Shown here: in pieces, positions 28,692 to 38,361 of the stretch
Numbering within the stretch: the first letter of the stretch is position 1
Layout: every line of letters starts with the position of its first letter
Source: Paenibacillus sp.
GTDB taxonomy: Bacteria; Bacillota; Bacilli; Paenibacillales; Paenibacillaceae
DNA length: 64,000 nucleotides
Direction: 5' to 3'
NCBI GenBank assembly: GCA_017512705.1
Contig: JAFWEX010000072.1
Coordinates: 19,259 to 83,258, forward strand
Made by a program: the position numbers and the translations under genes
The notes under the pieces: model-generated
Seen by the model: only the letters and a program-made list of their open reading frames with translations
What the model was told of the DNA's origin: nothing
The model's database searches: none

Positions 28692-30794
28692 ATGGAACAG
28701 CGTGTTGAAATGCAGCTTGGCGGAAGAAAGCTTACGCTTGAAACCGGGCGTTTGGCCAAGCAGGCGAATGCTGCCGTTAAGGTAACATACGGAGATACCG
28801 TAGTATTGTGTACCGTGACAGCATCAAGTGAACCGAAGGATCTGGACTTTTTCCCACTGACAGTGAACTATGAAGAAAGATTGTATGCAGTAGGGAAAAT
28901 TCCGGGTGGATTTATCAAGCGCGAAGGTAGACCATCTGAAAAAGCGATTTTGGCAAGCCGTCTAACAGACCGTCCGATTCGCCCATTGTTCCCCGAAGGT
29001 TTCCGTAATGATGTTCAAGTGCTGAACATTGTTATGAGTGTGGATCAAGATTGCGAACCTCAGATCGCTGCAATGATTGGTACCTCAGCAGCGCTGAGTA
29101 TTTCGGATGTACCTTTCAGTGGTCCAATTGGTGGAGTTAAGGTTGGACGTATTGATGGTGAATTCATCATCAACCCTACCATTGCACAGCTTGAAGTTAG
29201 CGACATCGAACTTGTTGTTGCCGGAACTCGAGATGCCATCATGATGGTTGAAGCTGAAGCGAATGAAGTATCAGAAGAAGTGATGCTCGAAGCAATCATG
29301 TTTGGACATGACGAGATCAAAAATATTGTTACCGTTATCGAACAACTCGTACAGGTAGCAGGCAAGGAGAAAATGGAAGTTAAACTCCATGCCGTGAATG
29401 CAGAAGTAAATAGCAGTGTTCGTGAGTATGCAAGTGCTCGTTTGGTGGAAGCTGTTAAAATTGCTGAGAAACATGCGCGTCAGGATGCTATTGATGCAGT
29501 GAATGACGAAACGGTTGCTCACTTCGAAGAGAAGTATCTTGAAACTCCTGAATTGCTCAAAGATGTGAAAGAAGTGCTGCACGATATCGTAAAAGAAGAA
29601 GTGCGCCGTCTGATCACTCACGATAAAGTTCGTCCAGATGGACGTGGATTAGCTGAGATTCGTCCAATTGAATGTGATACGTCCCTGCTTCCACGTACAC
29701 ATGGTTCAGGTCTGTTCACACGTGGACAAACACAAGCACTGAGCGTTTGTACTTTGGGTGCACTTGGCGATGTTCAAATTTTGGATGGCATCAGTTTGGA
29801 AGAAACGAAACGTTTCATGCACCACTATAACTTCCCGCCGTTCAGCGTAGGTGAGGCTCGTCCACTTCGTGCGCCAGGGCGTCGTGAAATCGGGCATGGT
29901 GCGCTGGGTGAGCGTGCGTTGTCCAAAGTAATTCCTTCTGAGACGGATTTCCCGTACACGATTCGTTTGGTATCTGAGGTATTGGAATCCAACGGCTCAA
30001 CATCCCAAGCAAGTATCTGTGCGAGCACACTTGCAATGATGGACGCAGGTGTACCAATCAAAGCTCCTGTAGCGGGTGTGGCGATGGGTCTGATTAAAGA
30101 TGGAGAGCATGTATCTATTCTGAGTGATATTCAAGGTATGGAAGATCACCTGGGGGATATGGACTTCAAAGTAGCGGGAACACCGGAAGGTGTAACAGCT
30201 ATTCAAATGGATATCAAAATTGATGGCATCGACCGTCAAATTTTGTCCGAAGCTTTGGCTCAAGCAAAAGAAGGACGTATGCACATTTTGGATAAGATGA
30301 CCGACGTGATGAAAACACCACGTGAGCAATTGTCCCAATATGCACCTAAAATTACAACAATGCACATCAACCCGGATAAAATCCGTGACGTCATCGGTGC
30401 TGGTGGTAAAATCATCAATAAAATCATCGAAGAAACCGGTGTTAAAATTGATATCGAGCAGGATGGACGCGTCTTTATCGCTTCTTCCAACCAGGAGATG
30501 AATGATAAAGCCAAAGCCATTATCGAAGGAATTGTACGTGAAGTTCTGGTTGGCGAGATCTATGTCGGCAAAGTAAAACGCGTAGAAAAATTCGGTGCGT
30601 TTGTGGAAGTGCTGCCAAACAAAGAAGGTCTGGTACACATTTCTCAACTGTCCACAGAGCGTGTAGCAAAAGTGGAAGATGTTGTAGCTATCGGTGATTC
30701 CATTACGGTGAAAGTCACTGAAATTGATCCGCAAGGTCGAATCAATTTGTCCCGTAAAGCAGTATTGACTGCTGAAGCTCCTGCGCAATCGTAG
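28692..30794 (+). CDS. pnp: Polyribonucleotide nucleotidyltransferase (PNPase)
   Basis: 3'-5' phosphorolytic exoribonuclease, the main mRNA-degrading exonuclease in this group. Two RNase PH domains (about 10-140 and 315-460) flank a helical domain. A KH domain ([25 protein letters not shown]) and an S1 domain ([33 protein letters not shown]) follow. ATG 28692 has AAAGGAGGAA. 700 aa, normal. It could work with RNase J and RNase Y, also in this window. Confidence 0.98.
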   Translation: MEQRVEMQLGGRKLTLETGRLAKQANAAVKVTYGDTVVLCTVTASSEPKDLDFFPLTVNYEERLYAVGKIPGGFIKREGRPSEKAILASRLTDRPIRPLFPEGFRNDVQVLNIVMSVDQDCEPQIAAMIGTSAALSISDVPFSGPIGGVKVGRIDGEFIINPTIAQLEVSDIELVVAGTRDAIMMVEAEANEVSEEVMLEAIMFGHDEIKNIVTVIEQLVQVAGKEKMEVKLHAVNAEVNSSVREYASARLVEAVKIAEKHARQDAIDAVNDETVAHFEEKYLETPELLKDVKEVLHDIVKEEVRRLITHDKVRPDGRGLAEIRPIECDTSLLPRTHGSGLFTRGQTQALSVCTLGALGDVQILDGISLEETKRFMHHYNFPPFSVGEARPLRAPGRREIGHGALGERALSKVIPSETDFPYTIRLVSEVLESNGSTSQASICASTLAMMDAGVPIKAPVAGVAMGLIKDGEHVSILSDIQGMEDHLGDMDFKVAGTPEGVTAIQMDIKIDGIDRQILSEALAQAKEGRMHILDKMTDVMKTPREQLSQYAPKITTMHINPDKIRDVIGAGGKIINKIIEETGVKIDIEQDGRVFIASSNQEMNDKAKAIIEGIVREVLVGEIYVGKVKRVEKFGAFVEVLPNKEGLVHISQLSTERVAKVEDVVAIGDSITVKVTEIDPQGRINLSRKAVLTAEAPAQS

Positions 30795-30831
30795 GAAGCT
30801 GAAATTTAAATCTCATAGGTAAGATTGAATG

Positions 30832-30865
30832 AAGAGACAGAATGCGAATTTCTGGCTCTTTTTTT
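30832..30865 (+). terminator. Terminator after pnp
   Basis: AGAGACAGAA pairs with TTCTGGCTCT across a short loop (one mismatch), followed by TTTTTTT. Confidence 0.82.
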
Positions 30866-30928
30866 AACGTTTAAAAAATCAAGAATACATCATTCCATAC
30901 GATGTAGCTTTTAATCATATTCTTGCCC

Positions 30929-30951
30929 TTGTCCTCATATGATGGGGACAA
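30929..30951 (+). promoter_or_regulatory. Near-perfect 23-bp inverted repeat upstream of ylxY
   Basis: The left half starts TTGTCC and the right half ends GGACAA, symmetric about CATATG with one mismatched pair. It ends just before the ylxY ribosome-binding site. It could be an operator or an mRNA hairpin that controls ylxY. No known regulator site is recognised. Confidence 0.45.
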
Positions 30952-30972
30952 AGATGGCAGGAGGATGGTGCT

Positions 30973-31968
30973 GTGAGAAACCAATCCAAAAAACTGGCGT
31001 TTGTTCTCGCGGGTGTGGCATCGGTCATGCTAATTGGACAAATCGACAGTGTACGTACATACATTACGGAGATCCGTGATGGCCCCGGTACACAAAATGC
31101 GTTTGATATGTTTAAAGAAGCAACTGGGGAAGAATCATTGTTATCTGCGATAAAAGATAAGGCAGTCGAAACTCGAATTGCTCCTGTGAATGCGAGAGTG
31201 GATCGGGTATGGAAAGCGATTCCCGGTTATAATGGTCTGGAGATCGACGTGGAAGAAACCTACCGGAGAGCACTTGGCGGCACACTAAACACCAAAATTT
31301 CGTATGTATATCGACAGATTGAGCCCGAAATTCAATTGAAAGATCTAGGAGCACATCCCGTTTACCGAGGAAACGAAAGTAAACCGATGGTGTCCTTTAT
31401 GATCAATGTGGCGTGGGGGAATGAATTTATTGTTCCGATGTTAGACACGCTTGATGCCGAAAAAGTAAAAGCTACATTTTTTCTGGATGGAAGCTGGCTG
31501 AGCAAAAATGCTGATCTTGCCAAAGAAATTCAGAAGCGTGGTCATGAGCTATCCAATCATGCTTACTCACATCCAAATATGAGTCGGTTGAGTGCCGAAC
31601 GGGCAAGGTTGGAAATTAGCAAAACGGAAGATCTTCTACAGCAAACGCTTGGGGTGAAAAATCATTGGTTTGCACCACCTTCAGGTGATTTCAATCAAAA
31701 AACAGTGGATATTGCGGCATCCATGGGACTACAAACCGTTCTCTGGACGGTGGACACAGTGGACTGGCGGAAACCAAGTTCCGAATCTGTCATCGCCAAA
31801 ATCGCGAGTAAGACCGAAGCAGGTTCATTAATTCTAATGCATCCTACAGCCTCTTCGGCAGGAGCGCTGAAAGGTATGATTGATTCGATTCGAGCCAAGG
31901 GACTTGAGCTGGGGACAGTGAGTGAGACGTTGTCTTCGGAACGGGTAAAGACGTCTTCGGTTGAGTGA
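30973..31968 (+). CDS. ylxY: YlxY-like polysaccharide deacetylase family protein
   Basis: A 331-residue secreted or membrane-anchored protein with an N-terminal hydrophobic segment (about 8-25) and a C-terminal CE4 deacetylase fold (about 135-320). The zinc-binding His pair is present in LSNHAYSHPN, and WTVDTVDW and SLILMHP match later motifs. The usual catalytic Asp-Asp pair (TFDDG) is replaced by NVAWGNE, so deacetylase activity is doubtful. The start is GTG 30973 with AGGAGG at 30959-30964. B. subtilis has ylxY at the same position; its role is not settled. Confidence 0.85.
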   Translation: MRNQSKKLAFVLAGVASVMLIGQIDSVRTYITEIRDGPGTQNAFDMFKEATGEESLLSAIKDKAVETRIAPVNARVDRVWKAIPGYNGLEIDVEETYRRALGGTLNTKISYVYRQIEPEIQLKDLGAHPVYRGNESKPMVSFMINVAWGNEFIVPMLDTLDAEKVKATFFLDGSWLSKNADLAKEIQKRGHELSNHAYSHPNMSRLSAERARLEISKTEDLLQQTLGVKNHWFAPPSGDFNQKTVDIAASMGLQTVLWTVDTVDWRKPSSESVIAKIASKTEAGSLILMHPTASSAGALKGMIDSIRAKGLELGTVSETLSSERVKTSSVE

Positions 31969-32079
31969 ACGCCTTTTTTTTGTTAATATCAAAAAGTTGG
32001 GACCAAATGTCGATTTCGAATCTTGTATCATAGAGATCATAGAAATCAAGGCAATTATAGAGATGTAGGAGGGCCAACC

Positions 32080-33360
32080 GTGAAAAAAATTCAGCTGGGC
32101 AATGGCCTCAGAGTCGTGATGGAGCAAATTCCTACCTGTCGTTCCGTGTCTTTTGGAATATGGGTCAAAACAGGTTCACGCAATGAGCAGGCCGAAAATA
32201 ATGGGGTATCCCATTTTATTGAACATATGCTTTTTAAGGGCACGGATCGTTTCGATGCCAAAGCCATTGCGGAGCAGTTTGACGCCATCGGCGGTAACGT
32301 GAACGCATTTACATCAAAGGAATATACCTGTTATTATGCAAAAGTGTTGGATGAGCATTTGCCAATTGCGGTCGATGTGTTGTCCGATATGTTTTTCCGC
32401 TCTAAAATGGATGAGGATGAATTGGTCAAAGAAAAAAACGTGATTCTGGAAGAAATCTCAATGTATGAAGATACGCCTGATGATATGGTTCATGATCTGA
32501 TGGCTTTGGCGGCATATGGCGAGCATCCACTTGCATATCCAATTTTGGGTACAGAAGAACGCCTTAAAACGATGGATTCCAGCCATTTACGTGCATATAT
32601 GAAGGAGCATTACACCATCGAGAACACGGTTATCAGCATTGCAGGCAACATTGATGACAGTGTGGTTGATCTGATGGAGAAACACTTTGGTGCGTTTGAT
32701 GTCAAAGGGGTAACGGAGGAAGTGACAATGCCGGCGTTCCATGGCGGACAACTCTTCCATAAAAAGAAAACGGAGCAGAATCACATCTGTATCTCATTCC
32801 CGGGCTGCAAAATTGGAGATCCACTGCAATTTGCTATGGTCGTGTTGAACAATGCGATCGGTGGTGGCATGAGCTCCAGACTGTTCCAGGAAATTCGTGA
32901 AAAGCGTGGACTCGCCTATTCCGTGTACTCTTATCACAGTTCTCATGCTGACAGCGGTCTATTCACGATATATGCGGGTACGGCTCCGAAACAGACCATA
33001 GAAGTGCTGGATCTGACGAAGGAAGTGCTGAGTGACTTGGCTGTTAATGGGCTATCCGAGGATGAACTGCGTAAAGGCAAGGAGCAGCTGAAAGGAAGTC
33101 TGATTCTGAGTCTGGAGAGTACTGGTAGCCGCATGAATCGTCTTGGGAAAAATGAATTGATGCTGGGTAGACACCATACGCTGGACGAAATGATTACCAA
33201 AATTGAGCAAGTTACAATGAATGATATTGACGCTGTACTTGATCTGATGTTTGCAGAACCGTTTGCCCTCGCTATGGTAGGAGCATCAGACAAGTCAATT
33301 GCAGGACTGAGAAGGGATGATTTGGTTGCATTACGTTCAAATAAAGAAATTACCAGGTAA
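32080..33360 (+). CDS. mlpA: M16 zinc protease MlpA (YmxG)
   Basis: Pitrilysin-family peptidase of about 426 aa, related to mitochondrial processing peptidase. The inverted zinc motif HFIEH is at about residues 45-49, with the downstream Glu in [19 protein letters not shown] second M16 domain contains RGLAYSVYS. The start is GTG 32080 with AGGAGGG near 32067. The dut gene begins inside its 3' end. Same place as in B. subtilis. Its natural substrates are unclear. Confidence 0.93.
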   Translation: MKKIQLGNGLRVVMEQIPTCRSVSFGIWVKTGSRNEQAENNGVSHFIEHMLFKGTDRFDAKAIAEQFDAIGGNVNAFTSKEYTCYYAKVLDEHLPIAVDVLSDMFFRSKMDEDELVKEKNVILEEISMYEDTPDDMVHDLMALAAYGEHPLAYPILGTEERLKTMDSSHLRAYMKEHYTIENTVISIAGNIDDSVVDLMEKHFGAFDVKGVTEEVTMPAFHGGQLFHKKKTEQNHICISFPGCKIGDPLQFAMVVLNNAIGGGMSSRLFQEIREKRGLAYSVYSYHSSHADSGLFTIYAGTAPKQTIEVLDLTKEVLSDLAVNGLSEDELRKGKEQLKGSLILSLESTGSRMNRLGKNELMLGRHHTLDEMITKIEQVTMNDIDAVLDLMFAEPFALAMVGASDKSIAGLRRDDLVALRSNKEITR

Positions 33361-33769
33361 TGAGGATATCAAGCTGCCTCAAAAAATGTCTGAATTGGCT
33401 GCAGGCTTTGATGTTGTTGCTGCACTGGAAGAAGAGGTCGTGCTACAGCCGGGACAGCGTACTTTGATCCCGACTGGACTTGCGATGGCGATGCCAGCTG
33501 GACTGGAAGCACAAATTCGTCCGCGCAGTGGACTAGCCTTCAAACATGGAATTACTTGTCTGAACACACCAGGCACGATTGATGCCGATTATCGCGGTGA
33601 GGTTAAGGTGTTACTCATTAACTTGGGTCAAGAGCCGTTTACAATTGTGCGCGGAGAACGGATTGCTCAAATTGTGTTCCAGACGGTACCAGTGATTGAA
33701 CTGACAGAAGTGGCTGAACTCTCGGAGACTGTGCGCGGCGAAGGTGGATTTGGCCACACAGGCAAGTAA
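33326..33769 (+). CDS. dut: dUTP diphosphatase
   Basis: Trimeric dUTPase converting dUTP to dUMP and keeping uracil out of DNA. All five motifs are present: [42 protein letters not shown] and [11 protein letters not shown] chose TTG 33326 because AGAAGGG at 33310-33316 is 9 bases upstream. ATG 33317 touches that SD. Either start overlaps the end of mlpA. 147 aa. Confidence 0.94.
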   Translation: MHYVQIKKLPGNEDIKLPQKMSELAAGFDVVAALEEEVVLQPGQRTLIPTGLAMAMPAGLEAQIRPRSGLAFKHGITCLNTPGTIDADYRGEVKVLLINLGQEPFTIVRGERIAQIVFQTVPVIELTEVAELSETVRGEGGFGHTGK

Positions 33770-33818
33770 CACAAGGCATATCTTAACTCTAATCCAATAT
33801 ATAGTTGTTTACTTATGC

Positions 33819-33850
33819 AAAAAGTCGTCCTTCGTAGGACGGCTTTTTTT
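33819..33850 (+). terminator. Terminator after dut
   Basis: AAAGTCGTCC at 33821-33830 and GGACGGCTTT near 33837-33846 form a hairpin with a short TTCGTA loop, followed by a T run. Confidence 0.9.
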
Positions 33851-33882
33851 GCGTTAAATATAGATTTGATTCAATTTTTTTT

Positions 33883-33911
33883 CACCCACTTGTGGGCCGT
33901 TGCATACGATA
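33883..33911 (+). promoter_or_regulatory. Sigma-K-type promoter for dpaA-dpaB
   Basis: CACC at 33883-33886, a 16-base spacer and CATACGATA at 33903-33911 match the sigma-K pattern (AC, then CATAnnnTA). The dipicolinate synthase genes (spoVF) of B. subtilis are expressed in the mother cell under sigma-K, which fits. Confidence 0.65.
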
Positions 33912-33944
33912 AGGCATACATGTGGTGAAAGGAGTGACGTCCCG

Positions 33945-34844
33945 ATGCTGACTGGAGTCCGGATTGTCGTTCTGGGCGGAGATGCAAGGCAAATAGAAGT
34001 CATTCAAAAGTGTGCCGAGCTGGATGCAGCGGTTAGTGTGGTAGGCTCCGATCAACTGGAACGCGTGATTCCAGGCATCGAACACCGCGAACTTGAAGAT
34101 GATGTGCTTGCTTCTGCTGATGTGCTGGTATTGCCAGTAGTGAGTTGTGATGATCAAGGGAAGATAAGCTCTTCATTTAGCAGCAACTCCATATATTTAA
34201 AAAAAGAACATATGGCAGCCTTGCCGGAGCATTGTACCGTTTTTACAGGCATGGCAAAACCATTTTTGCGTGAACTCTGCCAGGAAAACGGCCTTCGACT
34301 TGTGGAGGTGCTCGATCGTGATGACATCGCGCTATACAACTCCATTCCGACAGCGGAGGGAGCCATTGCCATCGCAATTAAGGAGACGGATTTCACAATA
34401 CATGGGTCGGAGTGCATCGTGCTCGGCATCGGTCGAACAGGGTTTACTTTAGCCAAAACACTGCAAGGGCTAGGAGCCAATGTACGGGTGGGTGTTCGGC
34501 GAAATGAAGATGTTGCTCGCGCAGCAATCATGGGCTGGAAGCCTTTCATGACAACGGATTTAGCCACTCAAACCGGGGATGTTGACTTGATTTTTAATAC
34601 GATACCGACTATGATAATCACAGCACAAATCCTGTCCAGAACGCCTCAAAAAGCAGTCATTATTGATCTCGCATCTGCCCCTGGCGGCTGTGATTTCAGA
34701 TATGCCGACAAACGTGGCATCAAGGCACTGCTCGCACCAGGCCTCCCCGGCATTGTTGCTCCCAAAACGGCTGGCGGCATTATTGCCGACGCGCTTATCC
34801 GTTTGCTATTGGAAGAACAGAACGCACGGGAGGTTAAATCATGA
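33945..34844 (+). CDS. dpaA: Dipicolinate synthase subunit A
   Basis: Subunit A of the enzyme that oxidises the dihydrodipicolinate pathway intermediate to dipicolinic acid, the main spore-core solute. A Rossmann dinucleotide-binding segment, CIVLGIGRTGFTLAKTLQGLG, lies near residue 155. The N-terminus is RIVVLGGDARQIEVI. ATG 33945 has GGAGTGA at 33930-33936. 299 aa, close to the B. subtilis protein. Overlaps dpaB by 4 bases. Confidence 0.95.
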   Translation: MLTGVRIVVLGGDARQIEVIQKCAELDAAVSVVGSDQLERVIPGIEHRELEDDVLASADVLVLPVVSCDDQGKISSSFSSNSIYLKKEHMAALPEHCTVFTGMAKPFLRELCQENGLRLVEVLDRDDIALYNSIPTAEGAIAIAIKETDFTIHGSECIVLGIGRTGFTLAKTLQGLGANVRVGVRRNEDVARAAIMGWKPFMTTDLATQTGDVDLIFNTIPTMIITAQILSRTPQKAVIIDLASAPGGCDFRYADKRGIKALLAPGLPGIVAPKTAGGIIADALIRLLLEEQNAREVKS

Positions 34845-35437
34845 ACTGGCAGGGTAAAACGGTAGGTTACGCAATTACGGGGTCTCATTGCACGTTTGAA
34901 GAGGTTATGCCGGTTATTAGTCGTTTTGTAGCCGAAGGAGCGAACGTTGTTCCGATTATTTCGAACTCGGTACTAACGACGGATACACGCTTCGGCACAG
35001 CGCAGAATTGGCAAAAACAATTGAAGGATATAACGGGCAATGATATTATCTCTACAATTGTTGATGCGGAGCCTTTAGGCCCCTCTAAGTTGCTTGATGT
35101 GCTGGTCATTGCTCCATGCACGGGAAATACTACGAGCAAGCTGGCTAACGCGATGACAGATAGCCCGGTACTTATGGCTGCGAAAGCACAGATGCGTAAT
35201 CAGCGTCCGCTTGTGCTCGCTATATCGACGAATGATGGTCTTGGTCTGAATGCAGCGAATATTGCTAAACTGTTAGTGGCCAAATATTTGTATTTTGTGC
35301 CATTTGGTCAAGATGATCCAATCAAAAAACCAAACTCGTTAGTTGCCAAAATGGAGCTGATTCCGGAAGCTTGCTGGAGTGCGCTTGAGGGTAAGCAACT
35401 GCAGCCAATGATAGTGGAGCGTGCTTCACAATCATAA
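34841..35437 (+). CDS. dpaB: Dipicolinate synthase subunit B (flavoprotein)
   Basis: A 198-residue flavoprotein-like subunit that works with DpaA in the mother cell. N-terminal GKTVGYAITGSHCTFEEVMPV and the segment VIAPCTGNTTSKLANAMTDSPVLMAAKA are typical of this family. The ATG overlaps the dpaA stop (ATGA), so the two are translationally coupled. No terminator is visible immediately after it. Confidence 0.96.
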   Translation: MNWQGKTVGYAITGSHCTFEEVMPVISRFVAEGANVVPIISNSVLTTDTRFGTAQNWQKQLKDITGNDIISTIVDAEPLGPSKLLDVLVIAPCTGNTTSKLANAMTDSPVLMAAKAQMRNQRPLVLAISTNDGLGLNAANIAKLLVAKYLYFVPFGQDDPIKKPNSLVAKMELIPEACWSALEGKQLQPMIVERASQS

Positions 35438-35737
35438 GGATCACCGACAGGCAATAACGGCTAGACGCTAGGAGAATTGATGAAGGGTTCGAGAGACAAA
35501 GAAAATCATGGGGGACGATAGTCTGCTTATGCAGCTACCTCTAACCACGTTCCTGTTCATAAAGGCATTCCTGCTTGCCAACGATTATCTGACAGCAAGC
35601 AGGGGGGTGTATTTGAAATACATTCATACATGCCGCATACATTGCTGAGATTACGCATCGGAACGCGCCCAAGGGTGATCCATTTGTTGATTTGACCCGT
35701 GTCCCATCTTCTTGCGTACACAAATGGAGGAATAAAG
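35438..35737 (+). promoter_or_regulatory. 300-base structured gap upstream of dapG
   Basis: No gene longer than 13 codons is convincing here. Two long-range inverted repeats stand out: CCTGCTTGC at 35570-35578 with GCAAGCAGG at 35595-35603, and CCATTTGT at 35680-35687 with ACAAATGG at 35720-35727. The second ends against the dapG ribosome-binding site. I see no lysine-riboswitch or T-box core. No remnant of asd, which occupies this place in B. subtilis, is recognisable. Confidence 0.5.
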
Positions 35738-36955
35738 ATGCGTATTATGGTACAAAAATTCGGTGGCACATCTCTTTCTACCGTCCAGGCAAGAGAGCAT
35801 GTGCTCCGGCATGTGAAACGTGAGCTTGAAGCAGGATTTAACCTGGTAATTGTCGTGTCAGCTATGGGTCGTCGTGGCGAACCCTATGCAACAGATACAC
35901 TCTTAGACTGGGCTTCTCAGAACGGAAATGCACTATCATCACGCGAAAAAGATTTACTGCTGTGCTGTGGTGAAATCATATCTGCAACAACATTAAGTAG
36001 TTTGTTAGAAAATGAGGGCATTCCAACTTCAGTATTGACCGGTGCACAAGCGGGATTTGTGACGGATGACAATTTCGGGAATGCCCGAATATTGGATGTC
36101 CGTCCTGTTCGCGTGCTTGAACAGCTTCAATTGGGTCGTGTGGTCATTGTAACTGGATTTCAAGGACAGACGGAGAAGGGGGATTTCACCACACTGGGAC
36201 GTGGAGGCAGTGATACATCCGCTACAGCTCTGGGAGCCGCACTACAAGCCGAGATGGTGGATATCTACACGGACGTGAATGGAATTCTAACTGCTGATCC
36301 CCGGATTGTCGAGGATGCTCGTCCGCTGACCGTAGTTAGTTATGCGGAGATATGCAATTTGGCCCACCATGGTGCCAAAGTCATTCACCCGCGAGCGGTT
36401 GAGATTGCTATGCAGTCCCAAATACCGGTACGGGTAAGATCTACATTTGCGGATACAGAGGGGACGCTGGTCACACATCCCGAAGGATTTCAGGATGTAC
36501 AGACAGGCATTATCGACCGTTATGTTACAGGTATTGCTTATGTAAGTAACGTTACGCAAATTACAGTAGATGTTCCTGGCGGTACGGATCACCTGCAACT
36601 GAAAGTATTCAAATCGATGGCTGAGAATTCAATCAGCGTTGATTTTATTAATGTTACCCCTTCGGGAGTCGTCTATACGGTGTTTGATAGTGATTCCGAG
36701 AAAGCGATACGTGTATTGCAGGAGATTGGTCTTAAGCCTCAAAGCTTGTCTGGCTGTGCCAAAGTATCCGTTATTGGCGGGGGAATTAACGGAGTACCCG
36801 GAATTATGGCTCGCATCGTAGAGTCATTGACACTCGCAGACATTCAGATTCTGCAATCCGCGGATTCCAATACAACGATCTGGGTGCTTGTCAAAAAAGA
36901 AGATATGGTTCAGGCCCTGAGGGCACTACACGCCTCGTTTGAACTTCACTTGTAA
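35738..36955 (+). CDS. dapG: Aspartokinase I (DapG)
   Basis: First enzyme of lysine/diaminopimelate synthesis, phosphorylating aspartate. N-terminal RIMVQKFGGTSLSTVQAREHV and the kinase segment TLGRGGSDTSATALGAALQA are intact. Two ACT domains occupy the last 140 residues (ITVDVPGGTDHLQLKVFKSM and VSVIGGGINGVPGIMARI). ATG 35738 has GGAGGA. 405 aa. In B. subtilis the diaminopimelate-sensitive isozyme DapG is encoded beside dapA, as here. Confidence 0.96.
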   Translation: MRIMVQKFGGTSLSTVQAREHVLRHVKRELEAGFNLVIVVSAMGRRGEPYATDTLLDWASQNGNALSSREKDLLLCCGEIISATTLSSLLENEGIPTSVLTGAQAGFVTDDNFGNARILDVRPVRVLEQLQLGRVVIVTGFQGQTEKGDFTTLGRGGSDTSATALGAALQAEMVDIYTDVNGILTADPRIVEDARPLTVVSYAEICNLAHHGAKVIHPRAVEIAMQSQIPVRVRSTFADTEGTLVTHPEGFQDVQTGIIDRYVTGIAYVSNVTQITVDVPGGTDHLQLKVFKSMAENSISVDFINVTPSGVVYTVFDSDSEKAIRVLQEIGLKPQSLSGCAKVSVIGGGINGVPGIMARIVESLTLADIQILQSADSNTTIWVLVKKEDMVQALRALHASFELHL

Positions 36956-37002
36956 AGACCGAACTTAGGGGAGTCAGGCCTGTTTTGAGGGAGGAAATCA
37001 AA

Positions 37003-37881
37003 TTGGACTTTGGAAGATTGATTACAGCAATGGTCACTCCGTTCAATGCACAAGGAGAGATTCATTGGGAGGAAACGGCGCGTCTCATCGATTATCTGAT
37101 CGTTGATCAAAAGTCGGATACTCTCGTGGTTTCTGGGACAACAGGAGAGTCTCCAACACTAACTGATACGGAGAAAGTTCAATTATTCGAATTTACAGTG
37201 AAACATGCGGCCGGACGGTGCAAGATTATTGCGGGAACAGGTAGCAACAATACGGCGCATTCGATTCATATGACACAAGAAGCTGAACGTGTTGGAGTAG
37301 ACGGGGTATTATTAGTCGTTCCATACTATAACAAGCCAAGTCAGGAAGGCATGTACAGACACTTTGAAAAGATTGCTGCTGCAACTGCACTGCCAGTGAT
37401 GCTTTACAATGTGCCTGGGCGTACTGTTGCAAACCTATGTGCTGAAACGACCTTGCGTCTGGCACAAATTCCGAATATCGTGGCGACGAAGGAATGTGCC
37501 TCTATGGAGCAGGTGACATTAATTGCAACGAGTGCTCCAGATCATTTTAGAGTGTATTCGGGAGATGATGCAGCGGGTCTACCTGCAATCGCTGTTGGAG
37601 CTCACGGTATTGTTAGCGTGGCGAGTCATGTAGTTGGAGCGGAAATGAAAAGAATGATCGAAGCCTTTTACGGTGGTGAACCTCTTGAAGCGACACGAAT
37701 ACATCAGAAGCTATTTCCACTCTTTAAGGGTCTGTTTGAATGTCCACAGCCTTTGCCAAATCCGGTAGCAGTTAAGTATGCTTTGACGTTACAAGGACTG
37801 AACGTAGGTTCAGTGCGATTGCCTTTAATTCCGCCAACGGCAGAAGAGCAAGATTATATTAAAAATTTACTTCAACTGTAA
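37003..37881 (+). CDS. dapA: 4-hydroxy-tetrahydrodipicolinate synthase
   Basis: Condenses pyruvate with aspartate semialdehyde. The product feeds both lysine/peptidoglycan and, through DpaAB, spore dipicolinate. Schiff-base Lys at about residue 163 (VATKECAS), Tyr at about 135 (LYNVPGR) and SGTTGESPTLT are present. I chose TTG 37003 (MDFGRLITAM) because GGGAGGA at 36989-36995 is 7 bases upstream. TTG 36985 is an alternative. 292 aa. Confidence 0.96.
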   Translation: MDFGRLITAMVTPFNAQGEIHWEETARLIDYLIVDQKSDTLVVSGTTGESPTLTDTEKVQLFEFTVKHAAGRCKIIAGTGSNNTAHSIHMTQEAERVGVDGVLLVVPYYNKPSQEGMYRHFEKIAAATALPVMLYNVPGRTVANLCAETTLRLAQIPNIVATKECASMEQVTLIATSAPDHFRVYSGDDAAGLPAIAVGAHGIVSVASHVVGAEMKRMIEAFYGGEPLEATRIHQKLFPLFKGLFECPQPLPNPVAVKYALTLQGLNVGSVRLPLIPPTAEEQDYIKNLLQL

Positions 37882-37940
37882 ATATCAGGTTGTCTTCCGT
37901 AATCGTTTATTCAATGTAAGCATAAACGCTTTGTTTAACG

Positions 37941-37983
37941 AAAGAACCGCACCTCTGAGAATGAGGGTGCGGTTCTTTTTTTT
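37941..37983 (+). terminator. Terminator after dapA
   Basis: AGAACCGCACCTC pairs with GAGGGTGCGGTTCT (one imperfect position), followed by eight T residues. Confidence 0.95.
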
Positions 37984-38047
37984 AAAGAATGTCGTAAGGT
38001 TTCTTTTTTATTAGGAAGGGGAAACTACAGGTTAACGAGAGAGTGAC

Positions 38048-38077
38048 TTGTTTTTTCTGTTTTTAATCATGTATAAT
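38048..38077 (+). promoter_or_regulatory. Sigma-A promoter for rnjB
   Basis: TTGTTT at 38048-38053, an 18-base spacer and TATAAT at 38072-38077. The -35 is modest and the -10 perfect. The start codon is 284 bases downstream. Confidence 0.7.
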
Positions 38078-38083
38078 GATGTC

Positions 38084-38361
38084 AAGTGACTGGGTGCGGT
38101 ATTTTTTTGAAATTGAAAGCGACATCGTTTTGCTGATGTGGCTTTGCGGTGAAAAAGGAAGGAACGGCTAAGAGGGACAATTCAGATCCAACCTGTTGGT
38201 GATAGGAATTACTTCGAAGAACTTCTTCCAAATATCGTGAATAAAGGTGTTCCTTTACATTCATTCCTGATTTTCAGGGGTGTAATGTGTGAACTACTTT
38301 TCTTAACTTACAATAAATAATAAGGTACGACGTCCAACTACCATAGGAGGTTCAGATTCAT
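38084..38361 (+). promoter_or_regulatory. Long structured leader of rnjB
   Basis: About 278 nt without a convincing gene. AAAGCGACATC at 38116-38126 pairs with GATGTGGCTTT at 38135-38145 (one mismatch). A second hairpin, CCTG/CAGG with flanking ACATT/AATGT, lies around 38256-38292. No known riboswitch core is recognised. Leader-mediated autoregulation by ribonucleases is known for E. coli rne, so a similar control is conceivable (inference). Confidence 0.5.

Noticed and set aside
35438-35737. Lysine riboswitch, T-box or asd remnant before dapG
   Set aside because: None of the conserved core motifs I know and no Asd-like peptide in any frame; only unclassified hairpins.
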